From the NCBI GenBank assembly GCA_946479745.1, contig CAMLGZ010000042.1, positions 1-11,135 of the forward strand: a stretch of DNA of 11,135 nt, given 5' to 3'. The notes below the pieces were generated by a model. That model was not told the DNA's origin and made no database searches. It was given only the letters and a program-made list of their open reading frames with translations. Positions 1 through 5,871 of this stretch are shown here, piece by piece. How positions within the stretch are numbered: position 1 is the first letter of the stretch; every line of letters begins with the position of its first letter. Origin of the DNA: an uncultured Pseudoxanthomonas sp. (GTDB lineage: Bacteria > Pseudomonadota > Gammaproteobacteria > Xanthomonadales > Xanthomonadaceae). Position numbers and translations under genes: made by a program.

Positions 1-614
1 GTGGTCGGCGTGTCGTAGTTGGCGTGGACTTCGTTGGTGCCGGCGAACAGCACGCGCTGGTCGTAGTTGCGGAAGGTGTTGGCGATCTGGGTCCAATAGG
101 CGCGCTGTTTCTGATTATTCGCGACCTGGTACGAGTAAAGAGGATGCTCTTCGAGCCAGCCGCCATCCCAATGGATGTTCAGAACCACGTACATGTCCTG
201 GTTGTACGCGTAGTCCACTACTTGTTTGACGCGCGCCATCCAAGCGGCGTCGATGGTCTGTGTCGCCTGGTTGGCGTGACAGTCCCAAGCGGCCGGAATG
301 CGGATGGCGTTGAAGCCGGCAGCTTTCACCGAGGTGATGAGTTGCTGCGTGATCGCGGGATTTCCCCAGGCGGTCTCGCCGCAGATGGCCTCCATGGTAT
401 TGCCCACATTCCAGCCGATCCGGATCTGGTCCGCGACTTGCTGGGCCGGTGGAAGTTGGGCGAAGGCAGGTCCTGCAAGCAGGAACGCTGTCGCCGCAAA
501 CAGCGACAGTTGTTTAATCACTCTGAATCGGATCGAGCGAATGGATGAAGTCTGCGACGCGAGTAGCGCGCGCGACTTCTGCCAGGTCGCAGCGAAAGGG
601 GTGCGATTGGACAT
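1..614 (-). CDS. Secreted GH5 endoglucanase (cellulase), N-terminal part, cut by window edge
   Basis: Endo-acting glycoside hydrolase of family 5, expected to cleave internal beta-1,4-glucosidic (or related) bonds outside the cytoplasm. The 204 visible residues include a signal-peptide core at about 33-52 (VIKQLSLF...AGPAFA, cleavage near A52/Q53). The catalytic barrel then starts with IGWNVGNTMEA (66-76), WGNP (83-86), GFNAIRIPAAW (100-110, with conserved R105), NIHWDGGWL (146-154, with H148) and FAGTNEVH (190-197), where E195 is the expected acid/base in the N-E pair. The nucleophile Glu lies beyond the left edge. The ATG at 614 is chosen because AGGAGG stands 4 bases upstream (619-624 on the plus strand). 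This gives an unusually long signal n-region of about 32 residues; a GTG at 521 would give a normal one but has no clear ribosome site. The family call is firm. The subfamily and the exact substrate (cellulose, xyloglucan or mixed-linkage glucan) cannot be settled. Confidence 0.9.
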   Translation of the reverse strand, partial: MSNRTPFAATWQKSRALLASQTSSIRSIRFRVIKQLSLFAATAFLLAGPAFAQLPPAQQVADQIRIGWNVGNTMEAICGETAWGNPAITQQLITSVKAAGFNAIRIPAAWDCHANQATQTIDAAWMARVKQVVDYAYNQDMYVVLNIHWDGGWLEEHPLYSYQVANNQKQRAYWTQIANTFRNYDQRVLFAGTNEVHANYDTPT

Positions 615-626
615 AAATCCTCCTGA

Positions 627-686
627 TTTGGACCAACATTAGTGGCGAATGAAATGCTGGGGAGCGTATCGATTGAGCTCACGTCC
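627..686 (-). promoter_or_regulatory. Shared leader block A, copy 1 (upstream of the GH5 gene)
   Basis: About 60 bases just upstream of the GH5 ribosome site are nearly the same as 9344-9401, which lies upstream of the first gene of the GH operon. The match runs from TTTGGACCAACA to GATTGAGCTCACGTCC with a handful of substitutions and a 2-base gap. Both copies have the same orientation relative to a minus-strand glycosidase gene, so a shared 5' leader or operator is likely. The reading frame is not kept between copies, so it is not a coding leader. The function is inferred. Confidence 0.55.
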
Positions 687-848
687 CGTCGCAAGGAGTA
701 GCTTTCTCAGGCGCTTGCGTGCTGCTGCCCCGATGAAATCGGTTCCGGATTTTTTCTCCGGTACCGCCACGCCATCAGTTGGCGCTCCAGGGCTTCGTGT
801 TGCCGGCTGCTGCCGTTGTGTCACGAACTGTCATGGATCAACTTCGAA
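687..848. other. Extra 162-base segment with hairpin, between leader blocks A and B
   Basis: This stretch separates blocks A and B upstream of the GH5 gene. In the second copy the two blocks are only about 10 bases apart (9402-9411). It contains an inverted repeat with 9-base arms (GGTTCCGGA at 741-749, TCCGGTACC at 757-765, one mismatched pair) around a T-rich loop. Short reading frames here lack a ribosome site and are not convincing as genes. It is either an insertion in this copy or a deletion in the other. Confidence 0.4.
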
Positions 849-931
849 GCGAGCATAGGCAGGCGCGCCGTGTCATATCCAATGAATTGTTGGGAGCGAG
901 CTATATCGTTTTTGAATGCGGCATCGCACCA
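849..931 (-). promoter_or_regulatory. Shared upstream block B, copy 1, with imperfect palindrome CCAATGAATTGTTGG
   Basis: This block matches 9412-9494 closely, from GCGAGCATAGGCAG through TGAATGCGGCA and GCACCA. At its centre is CCAATGAATTGTTGG (879-893), identical in both copies. Its outer four bases on each side are complementary, as in many dimeric-regulator operators, although two inner pairs mismatch. An A/T-rich run (TTTTTGAA) is also shared. It is a candidate promoter and operator region for the GH5 gene, read on the minus strand. No specific promoter hexamers are claimed. Confidence 0.5.
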
Positions 932-973
932 ACAGAACCCGCATCACATAACCGCATGTCGCGAATGCTTTCC

Positions 974-995
974 GACATTTTCAGAAAAAATTGTC
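974..995. promoter_or_regulatory. A/T-rich inverted repeat GACATTTT...AAAATTGTC
   Basis: GACATTTT (974-981) is followed after a short spacer by AAAAATTGTC (986-995), an imperfect inverted repeat in otherwise GC-rich sequence. It is absent from the second copy of the composite repeat. It could be an additional operator or an A/T-rich upstream element for the GH5 promoter. The evidence is symmetry and composition only. Confidence 0.25.
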
Positions 996-1075
996 GTCAT
1001 CTGAGAGGAACCGTTTTCACGCAACGTCGTAGGAGCACGTAGGAGCGAATGTTGTCGATCGCTGTGCTGCCCACC

Positions 1076-1438
1076 CTACCCCGGCTGGCACGCTTCCTCA
1101 TCCACTTGCCTTACCTCGCACTCGATATCCCAGCCGTCGCCGTGGATCTTCAGGAAGCGTTTGCCCCATTCGATCGCTTCTTCCCGGGTCTTGGCTTGGA
1201 AGAGGCAATAACCGCCGATCACTTCCTTGCTCTCGGTGAATGGGCCGTCGGTAACGCTGAGTTTGCCGCCGCTGAGACGGATGCGCGCGCCTTCCGAGGT
1301 GGGGCGCAAGCCGGCGGTGTCCAACAGCACGCCGGCTTGGGCCATCTCCTGCATCAACTGGTGCATGTCGGCCATGAGCTGTTCGCTGGGTACCATCCCG
1401 GTGTTCTCGCTCACCCGGATCATGGAAAGGAATCGCAT
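1076..1438 (-). CDS. YCII/DGPF-domain protein, 120 aa
   Basis: A small cytoplasmic protein of the YciI-like ferredoxin-fold family. The signature DGPF stretch is present as TDGPFTESKEVIGGY (63-77), preceded by GLRPTSEGARIRLSGG and followed by the usual C-terminal helix with EEAIEWGKRFL (87-95). Its length of 120 residues is typical. The start is supported by AGGAGG at 1446-1451 with a 7-base spacer. Members are often found near ECF sigma factor genes, but none is visible here and the biochemical role of the family is poorly defined. It stands alone among polysaccharide-degradation genes and interrupts a composite repeat that is continuous at 9344-9983, so its presence here probably reflects insertion rather than shared function. 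The family call is firm; the role is unknown. Confidence 0.88.
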   Translation of the reverse strand: MRFLSMIRVSENTGMVPSEQLMADMHQLMQEMAQAGVLLDTAGLRPTSEGARIRLSGGKLSVTDGPFTESKEVIGGYCLFQAKTREEAIEWGKRFLKIHGDGWDIECEVRQVDEEACQPG

Positions 1439-1576
1439 GGTCTAGCCTCCTGTTGTGGGCATGCGAGCCGCGCGACCTTCGCGCTTCTCTCTTCAGACGT
1501 CGAATGGCGAAGGGCGGAATCGACACACGTGCGCCTGGACCGCGAGCACCAACCGCCAATCGACGTCACACCGAAA

Positions 1577-1654
1577 GTCGTCATCCCGGCGTATGCCGGG
1601 AGCCAAGCCGGCGCGCGCGTTGAGTTGGGTCCCGGCATTCGCCGGGATGACGAC
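1577..1654. repeat. REP-like palindrome, GTCGTCATCCCGGCG arms
   Basis: GTCGTCATCCCGGCG (1577-1591) is perfectly complementary to the inverted copy at 1640-1654. Inside, further GCCGGGA and TCCCGGC half-sites make a double-hairpin arrangement typical of paired REP elements. A homologous element lies at 9773-9850. Such elements are usually mobilised in trans by REP-associated transposases (RAYT family), which is known biology; no such gene is in the window. Confidence 0.8.
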
Positions 1655-1758
1655 CTGATGGTGGGTCGGTTGCTTCGGCGATCACGAGATTTCCGCCTGT
1701 CCTCGAAATCTCGGATCGAAAACGCCAGCCACACCCACTAAGGTCAACTAAAAGACCC

Positions 1759-1843
1759 GTAGGGTGGGCCTTGGCCCACCGCCTTTGGTTCCAGCGTCAA
1801 CGCAATCCGATCCATGGTAATGGTGAGCCAAGGCCCACCCTAC
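1759..1843. repeat. Palindromic element with GTAGGGTGGGCCTTGG arms
   Basis: The left arm GTAGGGTGGGCCTTGG (1759-1774) is the exact reverse complement of 1828-1843. Pairing extends to 22 bases with one mismatch. The core between the arms is shared with the copy at 9892-9975. It sits upstream of the DUF1579-like gene and resembles dispersed elements of Xanthomonadales-type genomes. Confidence 0.8.
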
Positions 1844-1921
1844 GGGATCTTGAAATTCCTTCACTCCGTCCTGTCCGTAGCGATGGAATACTCGCGCCAT
1901 GGCGGTCCAAAAGGAAAGCAC

Positions 1922-2440
1922 ATGAGCGCGTTCTCTCTTTCACCTGACGGGAAGCTTGCGATAACGGCTAGCGAGACTTCGTCTAAAAATGATTTCGATT
2001 ATCTGGTGGGTAGGTGGAACATCAGAAATCGTACGTTGAAGGAACCACTGGCCGGCAGCAACGAGTGGGACGAATTCGACGCGACCCAGGAGTGCCGCCC
2101 GATATTGCTGGGCCTGGGAAATTTCGACATTTTTCATACGGAGTTTGACGATAAGCCATTCGAAGGCCTCACCGTGCGATTGTTCGACCCGCAGACCCGT
2201 CTATGGACGATCTATTGGGCCGACAGCAACGCAGTGAAACTAGACGATGGAAAGGTAGGCTCGTTCGATGGCGATGTAGGCGAATTCTTCGGCCGTGAGG
2301 TCGTCGCCGGCAAAGACGTTATCGTGAAATTCCACTGGGACAAGCGCAACCCGAAAGCTCCGGTTTACAGCCGTGCGTTCTCCGCGGATGAAGGCCGAAC
2401 GTGGGAATGGAATTGGCACTCGAACTTCTCACCACGGTGA
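1922..2440 (+). CDS. DUF1579-like hypothetical protein, 172 aa
   Basis: A small protein with the pattern of the DUF1579/lipocalin-like group: FDYLVGRWNIRNR near the N-terminus (25-37), LGLGNFDIFHTEF (63-75), VRLFDPQTRLWTIYWADS (85-102), and a closing WEWNWHSNFSPR. It predicts a small beta-barrel, but no biochemical function can be assigned. The ATG at 1922 is preferred because AAGGAAAG stands just upstream. The open frame continues back to 1814, but there it runs into the palindromic repeat and would encode unrelated residues. No clear signal peptide is seen from 1922. Base use appears less GC-rich than the glycosidase genes, an impression that was not computed. It converges with the GH51 gene, 40 bases away. 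Confidence 0.75.
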   Translation: MSAFSLSPDGKLAITASETSSKNDFDYLVGRWNIRNRTLKEPLAGSNEWDEFDATQECRPILLGLGNFDIFHTEFDDKPFEGLTVRLFDPQTRLWTIYWADSNAVKLDDGKVGSFDGDVGEFFGREVVAGKDVIVKFHWDKRNPKAPVYSRAFSADEGRTWEWNWHSNFSPR

Positions 2441-2444
2441 TTGA

Positions 2445-2475
2445 CGGGCCCGCGCGAGCCAGCCCGCTGATTTTT
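2445..2475 (+). terminator. Weak candidate terminator between convergent genes
   Basis: CGGGC (2445-2449) pairs with GCCCG (2462-2466), followed by CTGA and TTTTT (2471-2475). It begins 5 bases past the stop of the DUF1579-like gene. The stem is short and the loop long, so this is tentative. Confidence 0.3.
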
Positions 2476-2480
2476 CCCGA

Positions 2481-4022
2481 CTATTCCAGGCCAAGCACCG
2501 TCACCGATGCCGGTGCGACGGTGAGGGTCAGCTCACCGCCCGCGACCTTGGCCGACAATGCCTTGGGCGCGACGGTATTGGGTGCGTCGAAGGTGTTGAC
2601 GCTGTCGACCTTCGGCGCCGAAAGAGTTTCGCCCGACGCCTTCGTGGCTTTCACACCGGCAAGTGAAACGCTGAAGGTCGCGGGCGACTTCGCGTCGATA
2701 TTGGTGACGGCGATCCATACCTTGCCGGCCTTGTCTCTGGCCGCGACGGCGTCGACGCGCGGCAGGGTGATGCCGTTCGTCGTATAGGTGCCGGCGTCGA
2801 AGGTCAGCGGCACGAAGGTCGCGTCCTGGAACGGCGCGTACATGCGGAAGACGTGATAGGTCGGCGTCAGCAGCATCTTGTCCTTGTCGGTCAGGATCAT
2901 GGCCTGCAGGACGTTGATCATCTGCGCGATATTGGCCATGCGCACGCGGTCGGCGTGGCGCGCGAAGATGTTGATGCCAAGCGCGGCCACCACGGCGTCG
3001 CGCTGGCTGTTCTGCTGCACCAGGAAGCCCGGGTCCGACCCGGGCGTCGGCGCCAGCCACGTGCCCCATTCGTCGACCACCAGCGCGACCTTCTTTTCGG
3101 GATCGTACTTGTCCATGATCGCCGAATGCGTCTTGATCACGTCGTCCAGCCGGAGCGAGTCTTTCAACAGGACGGCATAGTCCTTTTCGTCGAAGCCGGT
3201 ATCCGGCATATGCGGCGGCCAGCCGCCCGTCGCATAGAAATGCAGCGACAGACCTTCGATATCCCAGGACCAGGAACGTCCGTTCCACGCCTTCATGACG
3301 GCGTCGGTATAGCTGGTGTCGGCGCCGCTCGGGCCGACAGCCACGCGCTTCATCGGCTGGTTGGGGGTGGGGTTGTAGTTACGGATAAAGTGCGAAAAGC
3401 GCTTCATTTCGTTGACGTAAAAGTCTGCCGACATCGCGCCGCCGCAGTCCCAGGATTCGTTGCCGAGACCAAGGATGGCGACCCTGTACGGTTCCGGATG
3501 ACCGTTTTTGGCGCGCTCGGCTCCCAAGGCGCTGTCGGTCGGAGACGTCATGTATTCGAGCCATTCGGCGGCGTCCATTGCGGTGCCCGAGCCGAGATTG
3601 ACCGAGAGATAGGCTTCGGTTCCGATCTGATCGGCGAAGTCCATGAATTCATCGGTACCGAAGGTGTTGGGCTCGCCGACGGCCGGCTTGCGCTCGGGAC
3701 CGACGCCGCGACGCCAGTTGTACTGGTCGGCGAAGCAGCCGCCCGGCCAGCGGACGTTGGGGATCTTGAGCGCCTTCAAGGCCGCTACGACATCGTTGCG
3801 GATGCCGCGTGTGTTTGGAATCTTGGAATCCTTGCCGACCCAGATGCCGCCATAGATACCGCTGCCCAAATGCTCGGCGAACTGGCCGAAGAGATGGCGG
3901 TCGATCACTGCGCCGGGCTTGGACGCATCGAGTGTTACCTGGACCGGCGCATCGGTGGCATGGCCCGCGATAGGCAGCATCAGTGCGGCAGCGATCGCGG
4001 CCGCGGAAATCAGAAGGCGCAT
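2481..4022 (-). CDS. Exported GH51 alpha-L-arabinofuranosidase, 513 aa
   Basis: Removes terminal alpha-L-arabinofuranosyl groups from arabinoxylan, arabinan or derived oligosaccharides by a retaining mechanism. Residues 1-22 form a Sec signal peptide (MRLLISAAAIAAAL...GHA), so it acts in the periplasm or outside; many GH51 enzymes are intracellular. Diagnostic segments are HLFGQFAEHLGSGIYGGIWVG (43-63), VRWPGGCFADQYNW (90-103), GLGNESWDCGG (185-195) with acid/base E189, LSLHFYA (258-264) and VVDEWGTW (315-322) with nucleophile E318. A C-terminal beta-sandwich of about 120 residues ends in VTVLGLE, as usual. The length is complete for the family. It is the last gene of the four-gene minus-strand run, 121 bases after the GH43 gene. 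A modest GAGAG stands 8 bases before the ATG. The family and main activity are secure; substrate preference is inferred. Confidence 0.95.
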   Translation of the reverse strand: MRLLISAAAIAAALMLPIAGHATDAPVQVTLDASKPGAVIDRHLFGQFAEHLGSGIYGGIWVGKDSKIPNTRGIRNDVVAALKALKIPNVRWPGGCFADQYNWRRGVGPERKPAVGEPNTFGTDEFMDFADQIGTEAYLSVNLGSGTAMDAAEWLEYMTSPTDSALGAERAKNGHPEPYRVAILGLGNESWDCGGAMSADFYVNEMKRFSHFIRNYNPTPNQPMKRVAVGPSGADTSYTDAVMKAWNGRSWSWDIEGLSLHFYATGGWPPHMPDTGFDEKDYAVLLKDSLRLDDVIKTHSAIMDKYDPEKKVALVVDEWGTWLAPTPGSDPGFLVQQNSQRDAVVAALGINIFARHADRVRMANIAQMINVLQAMILTDKDKMLLTPTYHVFRMYAPFQDATFVPLTFDAGTYTTNGITLPRVDAVAARDKAGKVWIAVTNIDAKSPATFSVSLAGVKATKASGETLSAPKVDSVNTFDAPNTVAPKALSAKVAGGELTLTVAPASVTVLGLE

Positions 4023-4032
4023 TGATAGTCTC

Positions 4033-4042
4033 TCATGTGAAT
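4033..4042 (-). promoter_or_regulatory. Ten-base box TCATGTGAAT before the GH51 start
   Basis: The same ten bases occur at 7115-7124 before the GH27 start, 13 bases from that ATG and 10 bases from this one. It may be a shared translational or regulatory element, or a remnant of common origin of the spacers. A ten-base match can also arise by chance. Confidence 0.2.
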
Positions 4043-4077
4043 TATCGCGCCGTTGTCCGACGCATTTATTTTTACCG

Positions 4078-4113
4078 GTCGCAAAAGCTCGCGGCGGGAC
4101 GCCGCTCCCACGC
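4078..4113. repeat. Single REP-like hairpin in the GH43-GH51 spacer
   Basis: GCGGCG (4091-4096) and CGCCGC (4100-4105) form a perfect stem around GGA, within GTCGCAAAAGCTCGCGGCGG...GCTCCCACGC. This is typical of solitary REP sequences in Xanthomonadales and Pseudomonas. Inside an operon such a hairpin often stabilises upstream mRNA or lowers downstream expression. Confidence 0.6.
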
Positions 4114-4143
4114 GCCAGATTCTGACCGACTCATCTGGCTGGC

Positions 4144-5745
4144 TCAGCGCGCATAGAGCGCGAACGCGAAGTCCGCGGGGCGGCCGTCCTTGTCCTTCAG
4201 CGGCCGGTCGTCGAGGCTGGCCTCGCCGTCGGCATAGACGTCGCTGCGGCTGGCGCGCAGATTGATCGTCAGCGCCTCCTTTTGGCCCTGGAGCGCTAGC
4301 GCATAGCGGCGACCGGCCTGCAGCACGACAGGCGGATGGGCGCTGAAGTCGAAGCTCAGCAGGCCGGCCCCTTGCGGGCGGTAGGCGATGGCCAGGCCCT
4401 CGCCGGCCCCGAGCAGTTCGGTGCCGGCTTCCACGTCGCGCAGCGACAGCTGCAATGGATGCGCGGGACCCGTGCCATGGCCGTCGCCGGCGTACAGGCT
4501 GAGCCGGCCCAGTGGAATGTCGGCGCGCGGCACGAAGGTCTGCGCCAGACGGCTGGCGCCGCCCTCGCGATTGAAACCCACGGGTTCGGGCGCCTGCTCG
4601 AAAGGCCGGGTGACCGAGGCCAGCGCGGGACGGCCCGGCCAGGTTTCGGGATAGCCCTGGGCGAACTGCTGGACGGTCACGCGGGGATCGGAGCGGCCCG
4701 GGTCCGCCAGCGCGGGCACCTTGCCGGCGGGCGGCCGGGGCGGCGTGCTGATGCCGGCCTCGGTCTGCGTGACGGGCCTCATGCGGCCGTCGGCGTCGTA
4801 GTAGAGGTACTCCATCGTGACGGAGCGGCGGGCGCCGGCACCGGTCTGGCCATCGGGCAGGGTCAGCTCGCCGTTGTGATAGACCAGATAGGACTGGCCC
4901 CTGAAGTCGTCGATGACGCCCGCGTGGATGGTGTAGCTATTGCGTGTCCGGCCGGTCAGCACGCCCTGATAAGTCCAAGGCCCACGCGGGCTGGGCGCGG
5001 TGGCATAGGACAGGTGCTCCCAGACGTTCTGATGCGCCATGGAGGCGTAGGTCATGTAGTACGTCCCCTTGCGCTTGGACAGCCACGGCCCCTCGGTGTA
5101 GTTGGGCAGCGCGATCTTCTCGATGGGGCCGTCCAGCTCGGTCATGTTCGGCTTGAGCCGGGCCAGGTAGAGCACCGGGTTGCCCCAGGCCAGCCAGGCG
5201 GTGCCGTCGTCGTCGATGAAGACGGTGGGGTCGATGTCGTTCCAGTTGTAGGGGCTGGGCGTCGTGGCGTCGGTGATCAGCGCCGAGCCGCGTGCATCCT
5301 TGAACGGGCCCAGCGGGTTGTCGGCCACCGCTACGCCGATGGCCTTGCCTTGGTGGGTGTCGTCGTGCTGCACGGTGGCGTAGAAGTAGAAGCGGCCATT
5401 GCGCTGCACCACCTGCGCGGCCCAGGCGTCGCCCACCGCCCACTTGAAGTCGGTGGGCTTCATGAAGGCGCCGTGGGCGGTCCAGTGGCGCAGGTCCTTG
5501 GACGAATAGGCCAGCCACTCCTTCATCAGGAAGAAGTCGTCGCCCTTGGCCTCGTCATGGCCCACGTAGAGGTAGACCGTATCGCCCACGACCAGCGGCG
5601 CAGGGTCGGCGGTGAAGCGGTCACGCAGTATTGGATTGGCGCCGGGCGACGGTTCGGCGGCCGACGCAGCACCACAGGCAAGAGTCGCGCAGGCAAGGGC
5701 CGCGCAACAGAGAGCGATGCGGTGCAGCAGGTTGAGGAGGCGCAT
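4144..5745 (-). CDS. Exported GH43 beta-xylosidase/alpha-L-arabinofuranosidase with extra C-terminal beta module, 533 aa
   Basis: Inverting exo-glycosidase of family 43, expected to release xylose or arabinose from hemicellulose fragments. A signal peptide occupies about 1-30 (hydrophobic ALCCAALACATLACGAASAA). The five-bladed propeller carries the expected triad: D47 in RFTADPAP (general base), D172 in NDIDPTVFIDDDG (pKa modulator) and E218 in NYTEGPW (general acid). MKEWLAYSSKDLRHWTAHG (74-92) and HAGVIDDFRGQSYLVYH are further family hallmarks. After about residue 370 comes a second module of about 160 residues that starts near FAQGYPETWPG and includes RLAQTFVP, LGRLSLYAGDG and DFAFALYAR. 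It looks like a jelly-roll or lectin-like domain and was not matched to a named CBM. The start at 5745 has only a weak, distant GAAGG site. It lies 126 bases after GH27 in the same direction. The subfamily is unresolved. Confidence 0.9.
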   Translation of the reverse strand: MRLLNLLHRIALCCAALACATLACGAASAAEPSPGANPILRDRFTADPAPLVVGDTVYLYVGHDEAKGDDFFLMKEWLAYSSKDLRHWTAHGAFMKPTDFKWAVGDAWAAQVVQRNGRFYFYATVQHDDTHQGKAIGVAVADNPLGPFKDARGSALITDATTPSPYNWNDIDPTVFIDDDGTAWLAWGNPVLYLARLKPNMTELDGPIEKIALPNYTEGPWLSKRKGTYYMTYASMAHQNVWEHLSYATAPSPRGPWTYQGVLTGRTRNSYTIHAGVIDDFRGQSYLVYHNGELTLPDGQTGAGARRSVTMEYLYYDADGRMRPVTQTEAGISTPPRPPAGKVPALADPGRSDPRVTVQQFAQGYPETWPGRPALASVTRPFEQAPEPVGFNREGGASRLAQTFVPRADIPLGRLSLYAGDGHGTGPAHPLQLSLRDVEAGTELLGAGEGLAIAYRPQGAGLLSFDFSAHPPVVLQAGRRYALALQGQKEALTINLRASRSDVYADGEASLDDRPLKDKDGRPADFAFALYAR

Positions 5746-5768
5746 GGCTAGCTGTGAACCTTCAATAG

Positions 5769-5864
5769 GTTGTTGCGGAGTGGTTTTGAGAGACTGGAAT
5801 GCGCCGCTGAATCCCCGAATTCGCCGGCGCGCCTTTTTTTATTCCGACCAGATAAAGCGCGCGC
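5769..5864. repeat. Direct repeat, left copy, flanking the GH27 gene (interrupted by a hairpin)
   Basis: Bases 5769-5802 match 7162-7195 with one mismatch, and 5833-5864 match 7195-7226 exactly. Between the two parts this copy carries about 30 extra bases forming a hairpin. The second part includes the bases that encode the end of the upstream GH43 protein (RFIWSE and stop) in the right copy. Here they lie outside any gene, as a vestige. Confidence 0.85.
5801..5840. other. Hairpin followed by T7 on the plus strand, in the GH27-GH43 spacer
   Basis: GCGCCGCTGAAT (5801-5812) pairs with ATTCGCCGGCGC (5819-5830) with two mismatches and a 6-base loop, followed by GCC and seven T (5834-5840). Read on the plus strand it resembles an intrinsic terminator, but no plus-strand gene precedes it. 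On the transcribed minus strand it is an A7 run followed by a strong hairpin in the leader of the GH43 gene. Confidence 0.5.
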
Positions 5865-5871
5865 ACCCGCC

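Larger units (their letters stand above)
1518..1851. repeat. Composite intergenic repeat, copy 1 (right part)
   Basis: The stretch from AATCGACAC through CCCACCCTACGGGATCTT corresponds in order and orientation to 9711-9983. It holds two palindromic elements, listed separately, and a copy-specific stretch of about 60 bases near 1665-1745. That stretch contains a perfect 9-base stem (CGAGATTTC 1685-1693, GAAATCTCG 1705-1713). The region lies between the divergent YCII and DUF1579-like genes. No additional gene is credible here. Confidence 0.7.

Noticed and set aside
639..824. Minus-strand 61-codon frame ending just before the GH5 start, as a possible leader peptide
   Set aside because: It starts at GTG without a ribosome site, and its frame is not conserved in the second copy of block A because of a 2-base gap.
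1049..1741. Plus-strand open frame of 230 codons across the YCII gene and REP element
   Set aside because: It is antisense to the well-supported YCII gene and then runs through palindromic repeat sequence.
1814..1921. Upstream start at 1814 for the DUF1579-like gene
   Set aside because: The extension overlaps the palindromic repeat and encodes residues unlike the family; AAGGAAAG supports the ATG at 1922.
2853..4025. Plus-strand open frame of 390 codons antisense to the GH51 gene
   Set aside because: No recognisable domain; it covers the conserved GH51 active-site regions of the opposite strand.
4336..5751. Long plus-strand open frame of 471 codons antisense to the GH43 gene
   Set aside because: Low-complexity Gly/Ala/Val/Arg-rich composition typical of the complement of a GC-rich gene. 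The minus strand holds clear GH43 catalytic motifs.
5801..5840. Plus-strand intrinsic terminator as a functional call
   Set aside because: The shape fits, but no plus-strand transcript would reach it, so it is reported as a hairpin only.
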